A program made the position numbers and the translations under genes. Positions 1-10,398 of a stretch of 42,191 bases of DNA are shown piece by piece. A model generated the notes under the pieces. It ran no database searches, had not been told where the DNA came from, and saw only the letters and a list, made by a program, of their open reading frames with translations. The stretch lies in IMG/VR virus record IMGVR_UViG_3300010151_000030, positions 1-42,191 of that record; one strand, given 5' to 3'. Each line of letters opens with the position of its first letter. Position 1 is the first letter of the stretch. Source of the DNA: a virus.

Positions 1-3000
1 CACAACTACAAGTTCCTCTGGTAGGATCTAACTTAGAATCAATATCATCCCCCTCTTCAACCCAACAACATGTACCAAGATCATCAACCAAACAGTCGAA
101 AATAGGTAAATCACATTCAACAGAACCATCACTGCAACATGTAGCATCATTTTCTGATATCATATTTCCACTACAAGCGCTCGAAGGAGATGGCGTTTGG
201 TTAACAGGATCACAAGTATCACAGCCCCCACCCGAATTGGCATATGTGTATTCCTCACAGGAACCATCGGAACAACAATACGTTCCTTTGTGGCAGGGGC
301 TATCATCACATGATAAACCAGCATGCCATATTGCATTATTTGGGTCATTGTTATATACTAAACATGTCGTTTCGTCATATGGAAAGCACGAAATATCACA
401 AACAGAATCACAATTTCCTCTGGTATGAACACAACAACATCCATCGGAAGAAATATCACCACATTCTAAATTGCTTATAATATCTAAAGGAACTTCATTT
501 ATAGAAGTAAACCTTGGAGAAAGTGGCACACCATATTTTCCACTATAAAGATAATCATATGAGACACAATCATACCAATTATCGGTTTCAATAATTCCAT
601 GCGTTGATGTACAACAAACAATTTTATCAAGGTCAGGAGCGGTTGGTGGGTTAAAAATACCCATCATAAATTCACAAGCACCTCTTGTGTAGGTATTCGA
701 TTCGGGTGTTGTGTTTCTTGTGTTCCAATTAACGTCATTTTCAATACCATCAAAGAAAATCAATGGTGATTGTTTATTTATTGTTGATGCCCAGCGTGCA
801 TTTGGAGGAAGATAACACTCACCAAATTCAGCACAAGATGTACATTCATAGTTAACAGAATATTGAGGGTAATTTTCTGGATGACAGTCCATACAATGGA
901 ATATATTATCAGGTTCATTTTGATTTAAGCATATCGATCCCTCTTGATTTGAAGAATCCGCATACAACAATTGAGGCCATCCATCATATTGTAAAAATGA
1001 AGTGTCATATGTTTCGTTGGTTGCTCTGTTGTCCAATAAAATACTGAATGTTTCTGTTATTGGGTTTTCGGGAACTCCAGTTTCCTCTATTTGAACAGCA
1101 CTATATGTGCAATCATTATCACCGAAAGGACAAGAACAGGGCGTTCCTCCGCCCTTCCAAGTTTTATATTCTCCTACACATTCTTCTTCTTCTGTTTCCT
1201 CACATGTTCCATAATATTCATCACAGCATGCACCTAACGCAAATAGTACTTCACAATCAACATCAAAGCATGACCTATTAACATTAAAAATTCCGCCCTG
1301 TTCAGAGCAATATGTTCCGCTTGATTCTATGCAATTAAATTCATTCAAACAACAAGCACCAAATTCCTCACATCCGCACAACAAATCATTATCACAATCG
1401 GAACCGTGTCCCATGAATATACCAGCACATTCGTATTGGGTTGAAATTATACATTCGTATTGTTGTATATTCCCCCATAATGTACAACAAGCACCCTCTA
1501 GGGGAACATGATCACAACAATCAACAACACCACAAGTGGCACCAGGAATCCACGTTCCATCCAAGAGTTGACATTGTAGTTCACTAATACATCCATGGGG
1601 CGTTCCATCTTGTAGTGTTGGCTGAACGCAAACATACTCGTCTTCAAGAGAATCTTCTGTTTCTATATTTACACAACAAGCACCCTGTTCATCACATGGG
1701 TCACAACAGAAATCCTCTCCTACTATATCGCAGTCAATACAATTGCTTGTCTCGTCGCCGGGAATTGGAGCAAACGACCTACAGTCGCAGGGTTCACCAC
1801 AGGGGCAATCCGCATCAGGTTGGCAGTACCCGCAGCGGCAGCCACAAACATCGCCCGGCTCGCACCCCCCCGAAGTACACGGGTTCTTATAATCATTGGG
1901 ATCGTCACAGGCTCCACAGGGTACGTAGGCCGAATTCGAGATATTATCACACGAATATTCAGGATTGTGCTCGTAACATGTTATGAAGTACCGGTCCATC
2001 GAGCCTCCGGTGCACCCTTCCGTCTCATCCGTTACTGCTTTATATTCATACCACTGCATGACTTGGTCACAATCACAAATCCCGACACCATCTTGACACA
2101 CATAGGAATATTTACAACAAAAACCACAACCTAACGATGTATTGCATTCATCGTAGGATAAACTACTACACTCTCTGGTGCTATAAAACGAATTACCACC
2201 GCCGTCACATATAAATCCCGTTTCTTCGGAGCATGTGTGTTCACAGTCTGTATTTGTTTTGTCGCAACACGCCCCCACAGAACATTTTTCAAATTCAGAA
2301 CAGGAAACATTATTTTTAAATGTTCCTCCTAAACTTAAACATTCTCCTCGGGTCATCAAATTATCAGAATCATCAGTATCTTTACATGTTATATCACTAG
2401 TGGAATTAATATCTAAGCAACAAGAACCAATAGCATTTAAATCACATATGTCTCCGCCGCATTGTTCCCCAGAATAAAACACACCACCAAGAATATCACA
2501 ATGGTGTTCATTTGGAACTTCTATACATTCTTGATCTACACAACATATTCCGGGATTTGTTACATCACACCAACTACAATTTGGACCCCATTCATAATCA
2601 AACCAAACACCGGGTCTACTGTCACAATAAAAAGAAGTTACGTCTCCAATACACACACCATCGTTTGCGCAGCACAAACCCTTTGTAGGACAAGGGATTT
2701 CGGGCCAAAATGTTCCACCAAATTGATAACATTTTGTGTTCAATATGTCATCAAAACAATCTCCACCAAGACAACAAATTCCATTTAATATTTCACCATC
2801 ATCACCAAAACAACTCAAAGAGCAAGGACTTAATAAATTAAATGTTGGATTTAACAATTCAGAAATACAATAATCATATGTCACATAATCAACACAAGCA
2901 TCAAAATATTGCTGTGATTGTTCATCATATTCGGTGTAGCAACAAGAACCAATAGAGGCTTCTATGATTTCACAACTCTCTTTTTCGTGATTTTTAGAAA

Positions 3001-3922
3001 CTAGAACAATTTCCCAATCTTCGTTGGGTTTTCTGGTAAAATGAAGAACATTTAAACCACAACCTAACGATGTATTTTCTTCAATTTTAAAATCAGAAGG
3101 AGTGTCCCAAATTTCGTTTCCATCTATTAGTGCAGTAAATGATAGATATTCATCACTTCTAAAATCTCCAGTAACTCCTTGGATACCAATTGGTGTTTGG
3201 ATTTTTATAATTGAGGTGTTGGTAATGTCTAGGAAAATTCCTTCGCCTCGAACACAAGGACCACCTAAACAATCTCCCCCGGTTATACCAGCCCATTGTG
3301 TTTTTTCAATTGAATTGATTAATAGTGTATTTAGTGCATACGGGTTTAATGTATTATTAAATTCAAAATCCATGACTCCACTAGAAGAATCATAATCAAG
3401 AAGAGAAGTCATTGCTTCGTCTTGATTGGACGAACCATCAGTCGAAGAAGTTATTATAACCTTTTCGTTTTCTAGTGTACCATATGCTGAATTTTGAGCA
3501 TCATTGTTACCCACAATAATAATAGCATCGTCTTCTTGTAATACTTCAATAGAACCACTTCCGGTAATGCTCTTAAAATAAAATGTGGTTCCAGAACTTC
3601 CAATCAGTGCTTCTTTAAAAATATCAGCACCAGTATTACCCGAAGGGATTTCAAATGTTATACCATACGCATCATATATGGAAATGTTTTCTGCTGTCAA
3701 TCCGGACAGTCCAAAGGTAACACCATTTGACAGTTCTAAAATTAATAAGTTTTCTGTAGTTTCACCGCCGATAACATAAAAACCAGTAGGCCCAGTGGGT
3801 CCAGTGTCCCCAGAAGGACCAAGATAAGGTCCAGTCGGTCCTATAGGTCCAATTGGACCAGTGGGTCCGGTTGGACCATCAACTGACCTCGCATTGATGC
3901 GGCTACTTCCAATATAAACCAT
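1..3922 (-). CDS. Collagen-like, cysteine-rich tail fibre protein (partial, C-terminus outside window)
   Basis: The frame stays open from an ATG at 3922 to the window edge, about 1307 codons without a stop, so the C-terminus is missing. The order is a short GSS-containing leader, a collagen-like run of Gly-Pro-Thr/Ile triplets (about residues 16-47), a beta-rich spacer, then from about residue 310 roughly a dozen cysteine modules of the form G-x-C-C...C...C...GG-x-[FW]...C. Around residues 630-730 cysteines become extremely dense (CGCRCGYC, CPCGEPCDC) and the DNA turns GC-rich. It is the third of three tandem paralogues and starts 20 bp after the preceding stop, with a weak GGAAT ribosome site. 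By family logic it is an adhesive distal fibre; the receptor is unknown. Similar Cys modules occur in secreted bacterial proteins, from memory only. Confidence 0.85.
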   Translation of the reverse strand, partial: MVYIGSSRINARSVDGPTGPTGPIGPIGPTGPYLGPSGDTGPTGPTGFYVIGGETTENLLILELSNGVTFGLSGLTAENISIYDAYGITFEIPSGNTGADIFKEALIGSSGTTFYFKSITGSGSIEVLQEDDAIIIVGNNDAQNSAYGTLENEKVIITSSTDGSSNQDEAMTSLLDYDSSSGVMDFEFNNTLNPYALNTLLINSIEKTQWAGITGGDCLGGPCVRGEGIFLDITNTSIIKIQTPIGIQGVTGDFRSDEYLSFTALIDGNEIWDTPSDFKIEENTSLGCGLNVLHFTRKPNEDWEIVLVSKNHEKESCEIIEASIGSCCYTEYDEQSQQYFDACVDYVTYDYCISELLNPTFNLLSPCSLSCFGDDGEILNGICCLGGDCFDDILNTKCYQFGGTFWPEIPCPTKGLCCANDGVCIGDVTSFYCDSRPGVWFDYEWGPNCSWCDVTNPGICCVDQECIEVPNEHHCDILGGVFYSGEQCGGDICDLNAIGSCCLDINSTSDITCKDTDDSDNLMTRGECLSLGGTFKNNVSCSEFEKCSVGACCDKTNTDCEHTCSEETGFICDGGGNSFYSTRECSSLSYDECNTSLGCGFCCKYSYVCQDGVGICDCDQVMQWYEYKAVTDETEGCTGGSMDRYFITCYEHNPEYSCDNISNSAYVPCGACDDPNDYKNPCTSGGCEPGDVCGCRCGYCQPDADCPCGEPCDCRSFAPIPGDETSNCIDCDIVGEDFCCDPCDEQGACCVNIETEDSLEDEYVCVQPTLQDGTPHGCISELQCQLLDGTWIPGATCGVVDCCDHVPLEGACCTLWGNIQQYECIISTQYECAGIFMGHGSDCDNDLLCGCEEFGACCLNEFNCIESSGTYCSEQGGIFNVNRSCFDVDCEVLFALGACCDEYYGTCEETEEEECVGEYKTWKGGGTPCSCPFGDNDCTYSAVQIEETGVPENPITETFSILLDNRATNETYDTSFLQYDGWPQLLYADSSNQEGSICLNQNEPDNIFHCMDCHPENYPQYSVNYECTSCAEFGECYLPPNARWASTINKQSPLIFFDGIENDVNWNTRNTTPESNTYTRGACEFMMGIFNPPTAPDLDKIVCCTSTHGIIETDNWYDCVSYDYLYSGKYGVPLSPRFTSINEVPLDIISNLECGDISSDGCCCVHTRGNCDSVCDISCFPYDETTCLVYNNDPNNAIWHAGLSCDDSPCHKGTYCCSDGSCEEYTYANSGGGCDTCDPVNQTPSPSSACSGNMISENDATCCSDGSVECDLPIFDCLVDDLGTCCWVEEGDDIDSKLDPTRGTCSC

Positions 3923-3942
3923 AAATAGAATTCCAAATGTTA

Positions 3943-6900
3943 TTAATTATTTAGACAGCCTCTCATACCATCATCTATCGAATTGTCGTTTTTCCATGAA
4001 TTTTCTTTATTATATTGTTTTCTGGAAATACTAATATCTCCCGGATCATAATCGTTTATCCATGTATCTGTGTCTGCTGAATATACTAAAACTCTTCTAA
4101 CTAATCTTAGTGCAGCAACTTCCTCATCACGAAGTGGGGTAATTGTCATACCTTCACATAGGCTTTGGGAATCATATCCACAATGATGATGGTTTAGTCC
4201 GGGATGGGGATATCCATTAAATATTTGACATGACATCCTGTGGGCATTCCCAGCCTTTCTTCTTATTTCATCTTTATCTATATTTGAATCGTCGGAGGGC
4301 AGCGAATTCCAAATGGAATCAAAATCATTAATGTGATGATAACTTGGACCCATATTTCCGTCATGTCCCTCAAACGAATCCCAATCCCAATTAAATTTCA
4401 TATGTGTTGGTCGAACATGACTTCCATTAAACGGATTGACGTACCATCGGTCAGCACTTGTAGAAGACCAATATGTATCTTCTACTAGAGGTTTATGACC
4501 ATTACCAATCAGTTGATTATTTAAGTTGGTGTTTTTCGTAGCCCAATAAACATAATTTAGTTCTGTGAGACTTGGGATATACCAATCCGAATAATTAGTT
4601 TGATAATCAAACCGTTCTCCGTCGTTCATTACTCCCGTGTTGTTAATGTTTGAGACATTCCACAAACAGGAATTGTTTTGGTTAATCGTTTCCCAATATT
4701 CCTGATACGATTCTTTAAATTGTTCTGAAGAATTATTAATATCTGTTGAAGAAACGGAGTCAGGCCAAAATGAAGCATTCCATCTTTCATAATCTTTACC
4801 ATCTCCAAAGAACCATAAATTTTCTTTATATGATGTGTCATCAAACATTCTTGTATTTAATAAACCATCATATTCCGTTGTTTCAATTATATCACCAACA
4901 AACGAACCATCTTCATTTATATTAGCATTCTGCATTGTCCCCCAGTTTAACATATAATTGATATCAGAATCAATTTTATTGGGGTTTACGATATCAACGG
5001 GAGATAACACTAGAGCCCAGCGGCGATGTAGTTTATCCTTTCCGTAAATTTTATTTGCAAAGTGCGTATAATGAGGATTATGTGGATGGATCGGGTTGTT
5101 TCTTGTTCCTTCAGTCCAACCATATAGAGACATTAAAGAAGGATATATCTGTTCACCCTTTGAATTTATATCCCATTTGTTATGTGTATTACAATATGAA
5201 CTGTATGGAGTTTCAACATAGAAATCTTGATAATAACCTTCACCGGGCGATACGTTATATCCATATGGACAACCATAAAGATATGGATAGTAAACATTAT
5301 ACAAGAATTGATTATCGCCCGAAGGAGTAGCACAACGGGAATCAAAATCTGGTTTAAAAGAACAAATATCATAATCTTCAGAATAAAGATTTGAAACATG
5401 ATCAGAATTAGTTAGTGTGTATGAATATACTACATCAGGGGCAATGTGATTTTCATACGGATTCCAACCATAATTAATATCTTTATTTTGTTCTTCTGGG
5501 GTCTTGCTGTAAAGGTCGGAGTAGTTTTTATAATTTTTACCATTAGACAATTTTGGACCGGGGTTATCAGAATTGATGTCTAAAGATTCCCACTCCATTC
5601 CGGGGAGATATTTGATGGTATCTCTAGAATGTTTTTCGATTTGTTTTTTAATTTGACCTTTAGCAAGAGGATATCGATGGTCACCCAACACATCTCCATA
5701 ATCACAAGTATCGTCATGACCAACATAACCGATAAAATAACCACCCAATTCTTCGTAGTATTTGCCCGGCACATACTGAACAGTTTTCTCTTGTCTTTCG
5801 TTTGTTAAACAAGGATTGCAATTTGGAGTTTCTGAGGAGAATGGATTCGATGACCTACTACCACCACTTCCGCCTGAATATTGTGAGCAGGGAGAACCAA
5901 TACAAGTTGGTAATTGAGAATTAAAAATACCACCTTGCACAAAACATTCATTCTCCGTTACATGAACACAGGTATAATTTTCTCCTTCTGAATCAGGAAC
6001 ACAGCATGCTCTTTTTTGGGTATCTCCTGGGAAGGAGCAGCATTCAACACATCCCGCATCCATATAGTCTGGTGTGCAGCATAAAGTATTGAAACCATAA
6101 AATGCCCCACCCGTCTCTGAGCACATCGGCGGAGACATTTGCATGCATCTTTTTATTCCTTCTGGTGTTGTGGGGCAATTTCCTTCATCATCACAAGGAG
6201 GAACTTCGTTGTGACAACAAGCACCTGTTTGAAGTCCACCAAAACAGCAAAGGGCATCATTGCAAATCATATCATACCACACACCACCAACACCAATACA
6301 AATTTCTTGTGTAAAGTTAAAGCAACTTCCTTCGATACAACAAGCATTATTTTCTGTACTACATGGATCAGGACATTCGAATGTACCACACGGAACTGAT
6401 GCAAATGATCCCTTCAGAGTGTCACAGTTATTTTTTGTTGTTGGGTAACAACGTCCCCACAAACAACAACTACCACTCGAAACACAATCCGGTCCTTCTG
6501 GTCTATTATAACAAGAATTTAAATCAAAAACACCACCAACAGAATCACAATATGCATCAGTTACATAATCAAGACAGAGATGGTCTATAGTTTCTTCGTT
6601 ATCATCATCAGTACATAAACAACAAGAACCAAAATTATAAGAATATGGTGTTAGAAATGGATCTGTTATTTTTTCAGTCTTCTTGAAGTAATATACTTCT
6701 TCACTTCCACCAGAAACTCCTAAATTAATACCATATGTGTTACCGTTGTCTCCATAATGTGAAAATGGTATAGATCTAAATTTTTCGGTGTCTGTAAAGT
6801 CATTTGTGATTTCATGAGAATTTGTTGGTGGTACTGCGGGATCAGAAATGATATTTCCGCTTGAACTGTCTTCTCTAAATTCTCCTGCTAAATGATATAA

Positions 6901-7422
6901 ATTTCCGTATGTGAAACCAGAACCCAAATGATCAAATTTAGTATATTCGTCTGTTCCCTGAGCACTGTTCCCACTGTTCATATACAAGAAATTGTTTGCA
7001 GTATTACCAATTATACCATATGTGTATTCATTACCATGAATAACAATAGTGTCTGTGGACGAATCGATTGTTAAATCACCAGAAGAATATATTCCCCGAA
7101 AATATGCAGTTGAACCAGATGTTCCTTGAATTACAATTCCATATGTGCTTCCTTCTTTAGTACTTAAAACTTCGATAAGGGCATCATTTGGATCTCCGGT
7201 TAATCCCCGAAATCCAGTAGTTCCAATGGTTGTTCCATCTGTCAATTCAAAGATAACTTTATCGTTACCTTCACTAGTAGCACCAATAATACCAATACCC
7301 CTTGGTCCCACTGAACCCGTTGTACCAGTATAACCTGTGGCTCCGACAAGACCAGCAGGACCAGTGTTTCCGGTTGGTCCCATTGCTCCTATGGTTGGTA
7401 TTGTACTACTTCCGTTTATCAT
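3943..7422 (-). CDS. Collagen-like, cysteine-rich tail fibre with C-terminal DUF1566/Lcl-like domain
   Basis: 1159 aa. The N-terminus MINGSS leads into collagen-like triplets (about residues 14-58), then a beta-rich region. Five cysteine modules follow (about 265-515; for example SGSCCLWGRC, NNACCIEGSC, TGACC, KRACC), then a Gly/Ser hinge and an aromatic-rich C-terminal half. Near residue 940 the motif DWYIPSLTELNYVYW followed by YWSSTS is the signature of the DUF1566/Lcl C-type-lectin-like fold, which in other proteins presents a binding surface. The start ATG overlaps the upstream stop (TAATG), indicating translational coupling. The architecture is the same as both neighbours, so this is a tandem paralogue set. 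Role as a receptor-binding or capsular fibre is inferred. Confidence 0.88.
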   Translation of the reverse strand: MINGSSTIPTIGAMGPTGNTGPAGLVGATGYTGTTGSVGPRGIGIIGATSEGNDKVIFELTDGTTIGTTGFRGLTGDPNDALIEVLSTKEGSTYGIVIQGTSGSTAYFRGIYSSGDLTIDSSTDTIVIHGNEYTYGIIGNTANNFLYMNSGNSAQGTDEYTKFDHLGSGFTYGNLYHLAGEFREDSSSGNIISDPAVPPTNSHEITNDFTDTEKFRSIPFSHYGDNGNTYGINLGVSGGSEEVYYFKKTEKITDPFLTPYSYNFGSCCLCTDDDNEETIDHLCLDYVTDAYCDSVGGVFDLNSCYNRPEGPDCVSSGSCCLWGRCYPTTKNNCDTLKGSFASVPCGTFECPDPCSTENNACCIEGSCFNFTQEICIGVGGVWYDMICNDALCCFGGLQTGACCHNEVPPCDDEGNCPTTPEGIKRCMQMSPPMCSETGGAFYGFNTLCCTPDYMDAGCVECCSFPGDTQKRACCVPDSEGENYTCVHVTENECFVQGGIFNSQLPTCIGSPCSQYSGGSGGSRSSNPFSSETPNCNPCLTNERQEKTVQYVPGKYYEELGGYFIGYVGHDDTCDYGDVLGDHRYPLAKGQIKKQIEKHSRDTIKYLPGMEWESLDINSDNPGPKLSNGKNYKNYSDLYSKTPEEQNKDINYGWNPYENHIAPDVVYSYTLTNSDHVSNLYSEDYDICSFKPDFDSRCATPSGDNQFLYNVYYPYLYGCPYGYNVSPGEGYYQDFYVETPYSSYCNTHNKWDINSKGEQIYPSLMSLYGWTEGTRNNPIHPHNPHYTHFANKIYGKDKLHRRWALVLSPVDIVNPNKIDSDINYMLNWGTMQNANINEDGSFVGDIIETTEYDGLLNTRMFDDTSYKENLWFFGDGKDYERWNASFWPDSVSSTDINNSSEQFKESYQEYWETINQNNSCLWNVSNINNTGVMNDGERFDYQTNYSDWYIPSLTELNYVYWATKNTNLNNQLIGNGHKPLVEDTYWSSTSADRWYVNPFNGSHVRPTHMKFNWDWDSFEGHDGNMGPSYHHINDFDSIWNSLPSDDSNIDKDEIRRKAGNAHRMSCQIFNGYPHPGLNHHHCGYDSQSLCEGMTITPLRDEEVAALRLVRRVLVYSADTDTWINDYDPGDISISRKQYNKENSWKNDNSIDDGMRGCLNN

Positions 7423-10394
7423 TATTGATTAATCTCTTTGTTTTTGTCCTTCAATAGAGGAGGAATATTCCATAAAGTATTCCCATCGCCAGTTGCTCCA
7501 TAATATCTAGTATCACAACGAATCAAACGAATGGGTCTAACCTTACAGGTTTCTTCTGTTCTTTTCTTTTTCTTGGTTATGAAATTGTTTGAAATTCCGT
7601 TTAGATCAAAATTCATACTCCAAGCAACGCTTCCGGCGACCATATCGTTTTCATTTGTGAACAAACCCTCATGGGGAAGTGTTGGGAACACATTTGTTAA
7701 TATGTTTATATTATTTTCATCAAAAGAACCGGTCGATGACCAATGATAACCCCCCAAAGGAATACCATCATTTTTCATTAGTTCTATATTTAAGTTAAAT
7801 CCGTGTGGATTATCATCATCCAATAAGCAATGTGCTGCTAAGAATGAAAGTTCATCATAACTGGGGATATACCACCCTGAAACATTTTCTGGGTTTCCTG
7901 TTATTCCTTGTGAGTCAGATGTTAAACCATCATCTAATAGACGAGTGGCCCGAATTGCAGAGATATAATCTGAAGTTAATCCAGGACCAAAATCGGATGA
8001 GGAATATGAATACTCTCCTGTATATCCTTCATGGAGAATATTATCTGCTGAAACCATTCGAATTGAATTATAAAGACCCCAGTTTCTGTGCCACATACCA
8101 TTTGCATTTTGGAGAGGTCGAGTTAGTAATTTTTCATATGGGTATTCACCGTTAGCGTGTGCTTTTTTCTTACTCGTAAAGGTATTAGAAACCACATCTT
8201 CCAACGAGAGGTGTCCTTGTTTATAATTGTACCAAAATCCCTCTTTATAATTTAAGAATCTTTTATGATAATCAAGCGAAATATCATCATATTCACCATA
8301 TTGGTTATATAATGGTCCCCAAGAACTTCCGTTGTTGTTCCAATAGAATTCTGTAGTAGCACCCGAAGATTCTGGGTATGTCACAACTTCACGGTCTCCC
8401 GTTATTGCAATAGGTTCCATCGAAACAATCATTAGATATGAATCTGGATTTGTTATGGTTTCCTGAGAGTATTCTGATTGGTCCAACGAGAATCCATAAC
8501 CGTGATAATCGTGTTTATTAACATACAAACCACCACTGACCCCATTGCTCCCATTAAGGAGTGATCTATAATCGGTGTTTCTTCCACCAAACGCAGTGGC
8601 ACCAAAACACATACTTTGACCGGGTTTAAACATTCCAACCACCATACCACCAGCATACAGATCGCCAGTCTGTAATGGTATTCCATCAACCAAAAACGAA
8701 CATTCTTCTCGGCTTAAATTACCTTTGACGGAGGGACAACTAATATAATCACACGAAGATCCAGCACCCGCAAACAAACCACCACCTTTCATGCAGTCTG
8801 TATATGAATAATTATCATAACAAATTTTATCTATACAACAACCTCCTGTTCCAGAAGAACAGGGGGTTTCCTTGTTGCTCGTGTCCCACTTATAAAGGCC
8901 ATAATCGTTGCTTTGACAAGGAGTGCCGGTTTCTCCAAAAAAGAATCCATGATCCATGCAAGTTTCTAATATTCCATTGACACAGTGTCCCAGACCATCA
9001 CAACAATATCCCATTTTAATCTCGGTGAATTTACAATCCGTGTCTGTGCATTTAACCCCATCGCCGTTATACACAGCAACATATTCATCCAACAAATCAA
9101 AATTTATACATTCGTTTGCTGTAATATTATCATAGCAAATGAATTTTTCTTGAGAACCAACTTTTCGTATACAACAGGCTCCTCGACCATAGCAAATGTT
9201 TCCAGTATTTCCACTATTTCCTGTATATCCACATGTAGTTCCGGAACCATAAAAATACCCATCGCATAATGATTGTTCGATATGAATACAATCATCAATT
9301 CCTTGGCAGCATGCTCCAGTACTACCTAAATTACTAGCATTTGCCGAGACTGGTTTACAAGAGAATAAAGAATCTTCGTCGAATTCCCCGTTTCTATAAA
9401 CGGGTATCCCATACCAAATGTTATTTTTTGAAAAGAAGTTTGTAATATCAATCCCACCACTAAAACAAGGTTCCTTTTCAAACGGGAATATAACATTTTG
9501 ACTAAATCCAACTTGAGACGATCCACTAACACCATCAGTAACCAACATAAATGTATTGGTTTGGGTCCGGAGATGTTCAGGAGGCGATTGTATATCAAAG
9601 AAACACGCTGCATACTTATCAGAAGCAGAAATGCCCCAACTCACAGAATTATCTAAGCCACGAATATCAAAATATACATTATGATGATTTTTAATTTCTG
9701 ATGGAAACAATTCTACATTTAATGCAGTCAACCCATCTATTGAATTTTCTCTGTCTTCAACATAATAACCTTCTTCGTTTGTTGGATTCTTAGTTGTTCT
9801 TTCTTTATGGGAAAAATATTCTGCAAAATTTTTATTAACAAGAGTTAATGGTGTTCTTGTGTTTTCTTCTGATGGATTATATCTTGTTCGAGGAATTCCC
9901 GTAATTATTCCAGAAGAATTAACACCAATTATATTTCCAGTTTCTCCGCCCCCCGTTACATTAACATAACCAAAGGTTCCCCTATCGAAAATAATTTCAA
10001 TCCCTTCTTCGTTTGTGTGGAGAGAGACATCACCCGATGAACCAAGTACCCTTAGTGTTAACGAATTTGTATCGACACTCTCTTTAAATAATGTAGCCCC
10101 GGCAACACCAGAAACATTTTCCCCAGCAACAAACAATTTAACTTCATTGTTGGGAGGACCAACAATTTCATTATTGGTGGTCACACCAAAAGTAGTACCA
10201 TCAGCATTTATGAATGTTGTTAATACTCTTTGGTTAGAATCTAAAGTTATTCCAACAATTGAAGGACCGGTGGAACCAGTGGATCCAATATCAAATCCCA
10301 TTATCCCTCCAGGACCAGTTGGTCCTGTTGGCCCTGTTGGTCCTGTTCGGCCTTTTTCTATGTGGTAATAACTACTTCCATGGAATATAGGCAT
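7422..10394 (-). CDS. Collagen-like, cysteine-rich tail fibre with C-terminal DUF1566/Lcl-like domain
   Basis: About 990 aa. A longer reading opens at a TTG codon (10406), but I chose the ATG at 10394. That start has a GGA box 8 nt upstream and gives MPIFHGSS, matching the M...GSS beginnings of the two downstream paralogues. The order is collagen-like triplets (GPTGPTGPTGPGG, residues about 16-45), a beta-rich spacer, four cysteine modules (about 365-560: TGACC, RGACC, MGYCC, TGGCC, each with later Cys pairs), and a C-terminal domain with GWYIPSYDELSFL and YHWSSTGS (about residue 835 onward), the DUF1566/Lcl signature. The N-terminus overlaps or abuts the preceding gene. Probable receptor-binding fibre. 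Whether the three paralogues form one heteromeric fibre or separate fibres cannot be told. Confidence 0.87.
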   Translation of the reverse strand: MPIFHGSSYYHIEKGRTGPTGPTGPTGPGGIMGFDIGSTGSTGPSIVGITLDSNQRVLTTFINADGTTFGVTTNNEIVGPPNNEVKLFVAGENVSGVAGATLFKESVDTNSLTLRVLGSSGDVSLHTNEEGIEIIFDRGTFGYVNVTGGGETGNIIGVNSSGIITGIPRTRYNPSEENTRTPLTLVNKNFAEYFSHKERTTKNPTNEEGYYVEDRENSIDGLTALNVELFPSEIKNHHNVYFDIRGLDNSVSWGISASDKYAACFFDIQSPPEHLRTQTNTFMLVTDGVSGSSQVGFSQNVIFPFEKEPCFSGGIDITNFFSKNNIWYGIPVYRNGEFDEDSLFSCKPVSANASNLGSTGACCQGIDDCIHIEQSLCDGYFYGSGTTCGYTGNSGNTGNICYGRGACCIRKVGSQEKFICYDNITANECINFDLLDEYVAVYNGDGVKCTDTDCKFTEIKMGYCCDGLGHCVNGILETCMDHGFFFGETGTPCQSNDYGLYKWDTSNKETPCSSGTGGCCIDKICYDNYSYTDCMKGGGLFAGAGSSCDYISCPSVKGNLSREECSFLVDGIPLQTGDLYAGGMVVGMFKPGQSMCFGATAFGGRNTDYRSLLNGSNGVSGGLYVNKHDYHGYGFSLDQSEYSQETITNPDSYLMIVSMEPIAITGDREVVTYPESSGATTEFYWNNNGSSWGPLYNQYGEYDDISLDYHKRFLNYKEGFWYNYKQGHLSLEDVVSNTFTSKKKAHANGEYPYEKLLTRPLQNANGMWHRNWGLYNSIRMVSADNILHEGYTGEYSYSSSDFGPGLTSDYISAIRATRLLDDGLTSDSQGITGNPENVSGWYIPSYDELSFLAAHCLLDDDNPHGFNLNIELMKNDGIPLGGYHWSSTGSFDENNINILTNVFPTLPHEGLFTNENDMVAGSVAWSMNFDLNGISNNFITKKKKRTEETCKVRPIRLIRCDTRYYGATGDGNTLWNIPPLLKDKNKEINQ

Positions 10395-10398
10395 AACA

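Noticed and set aside
3943-10394. Diversity-generating retroelement acting on the DUF1566 fibre ends
   Set aside because: The lectin-like ends are typical targets, but no reverse transcriptase and no near-identical template repeat were seen in the window.
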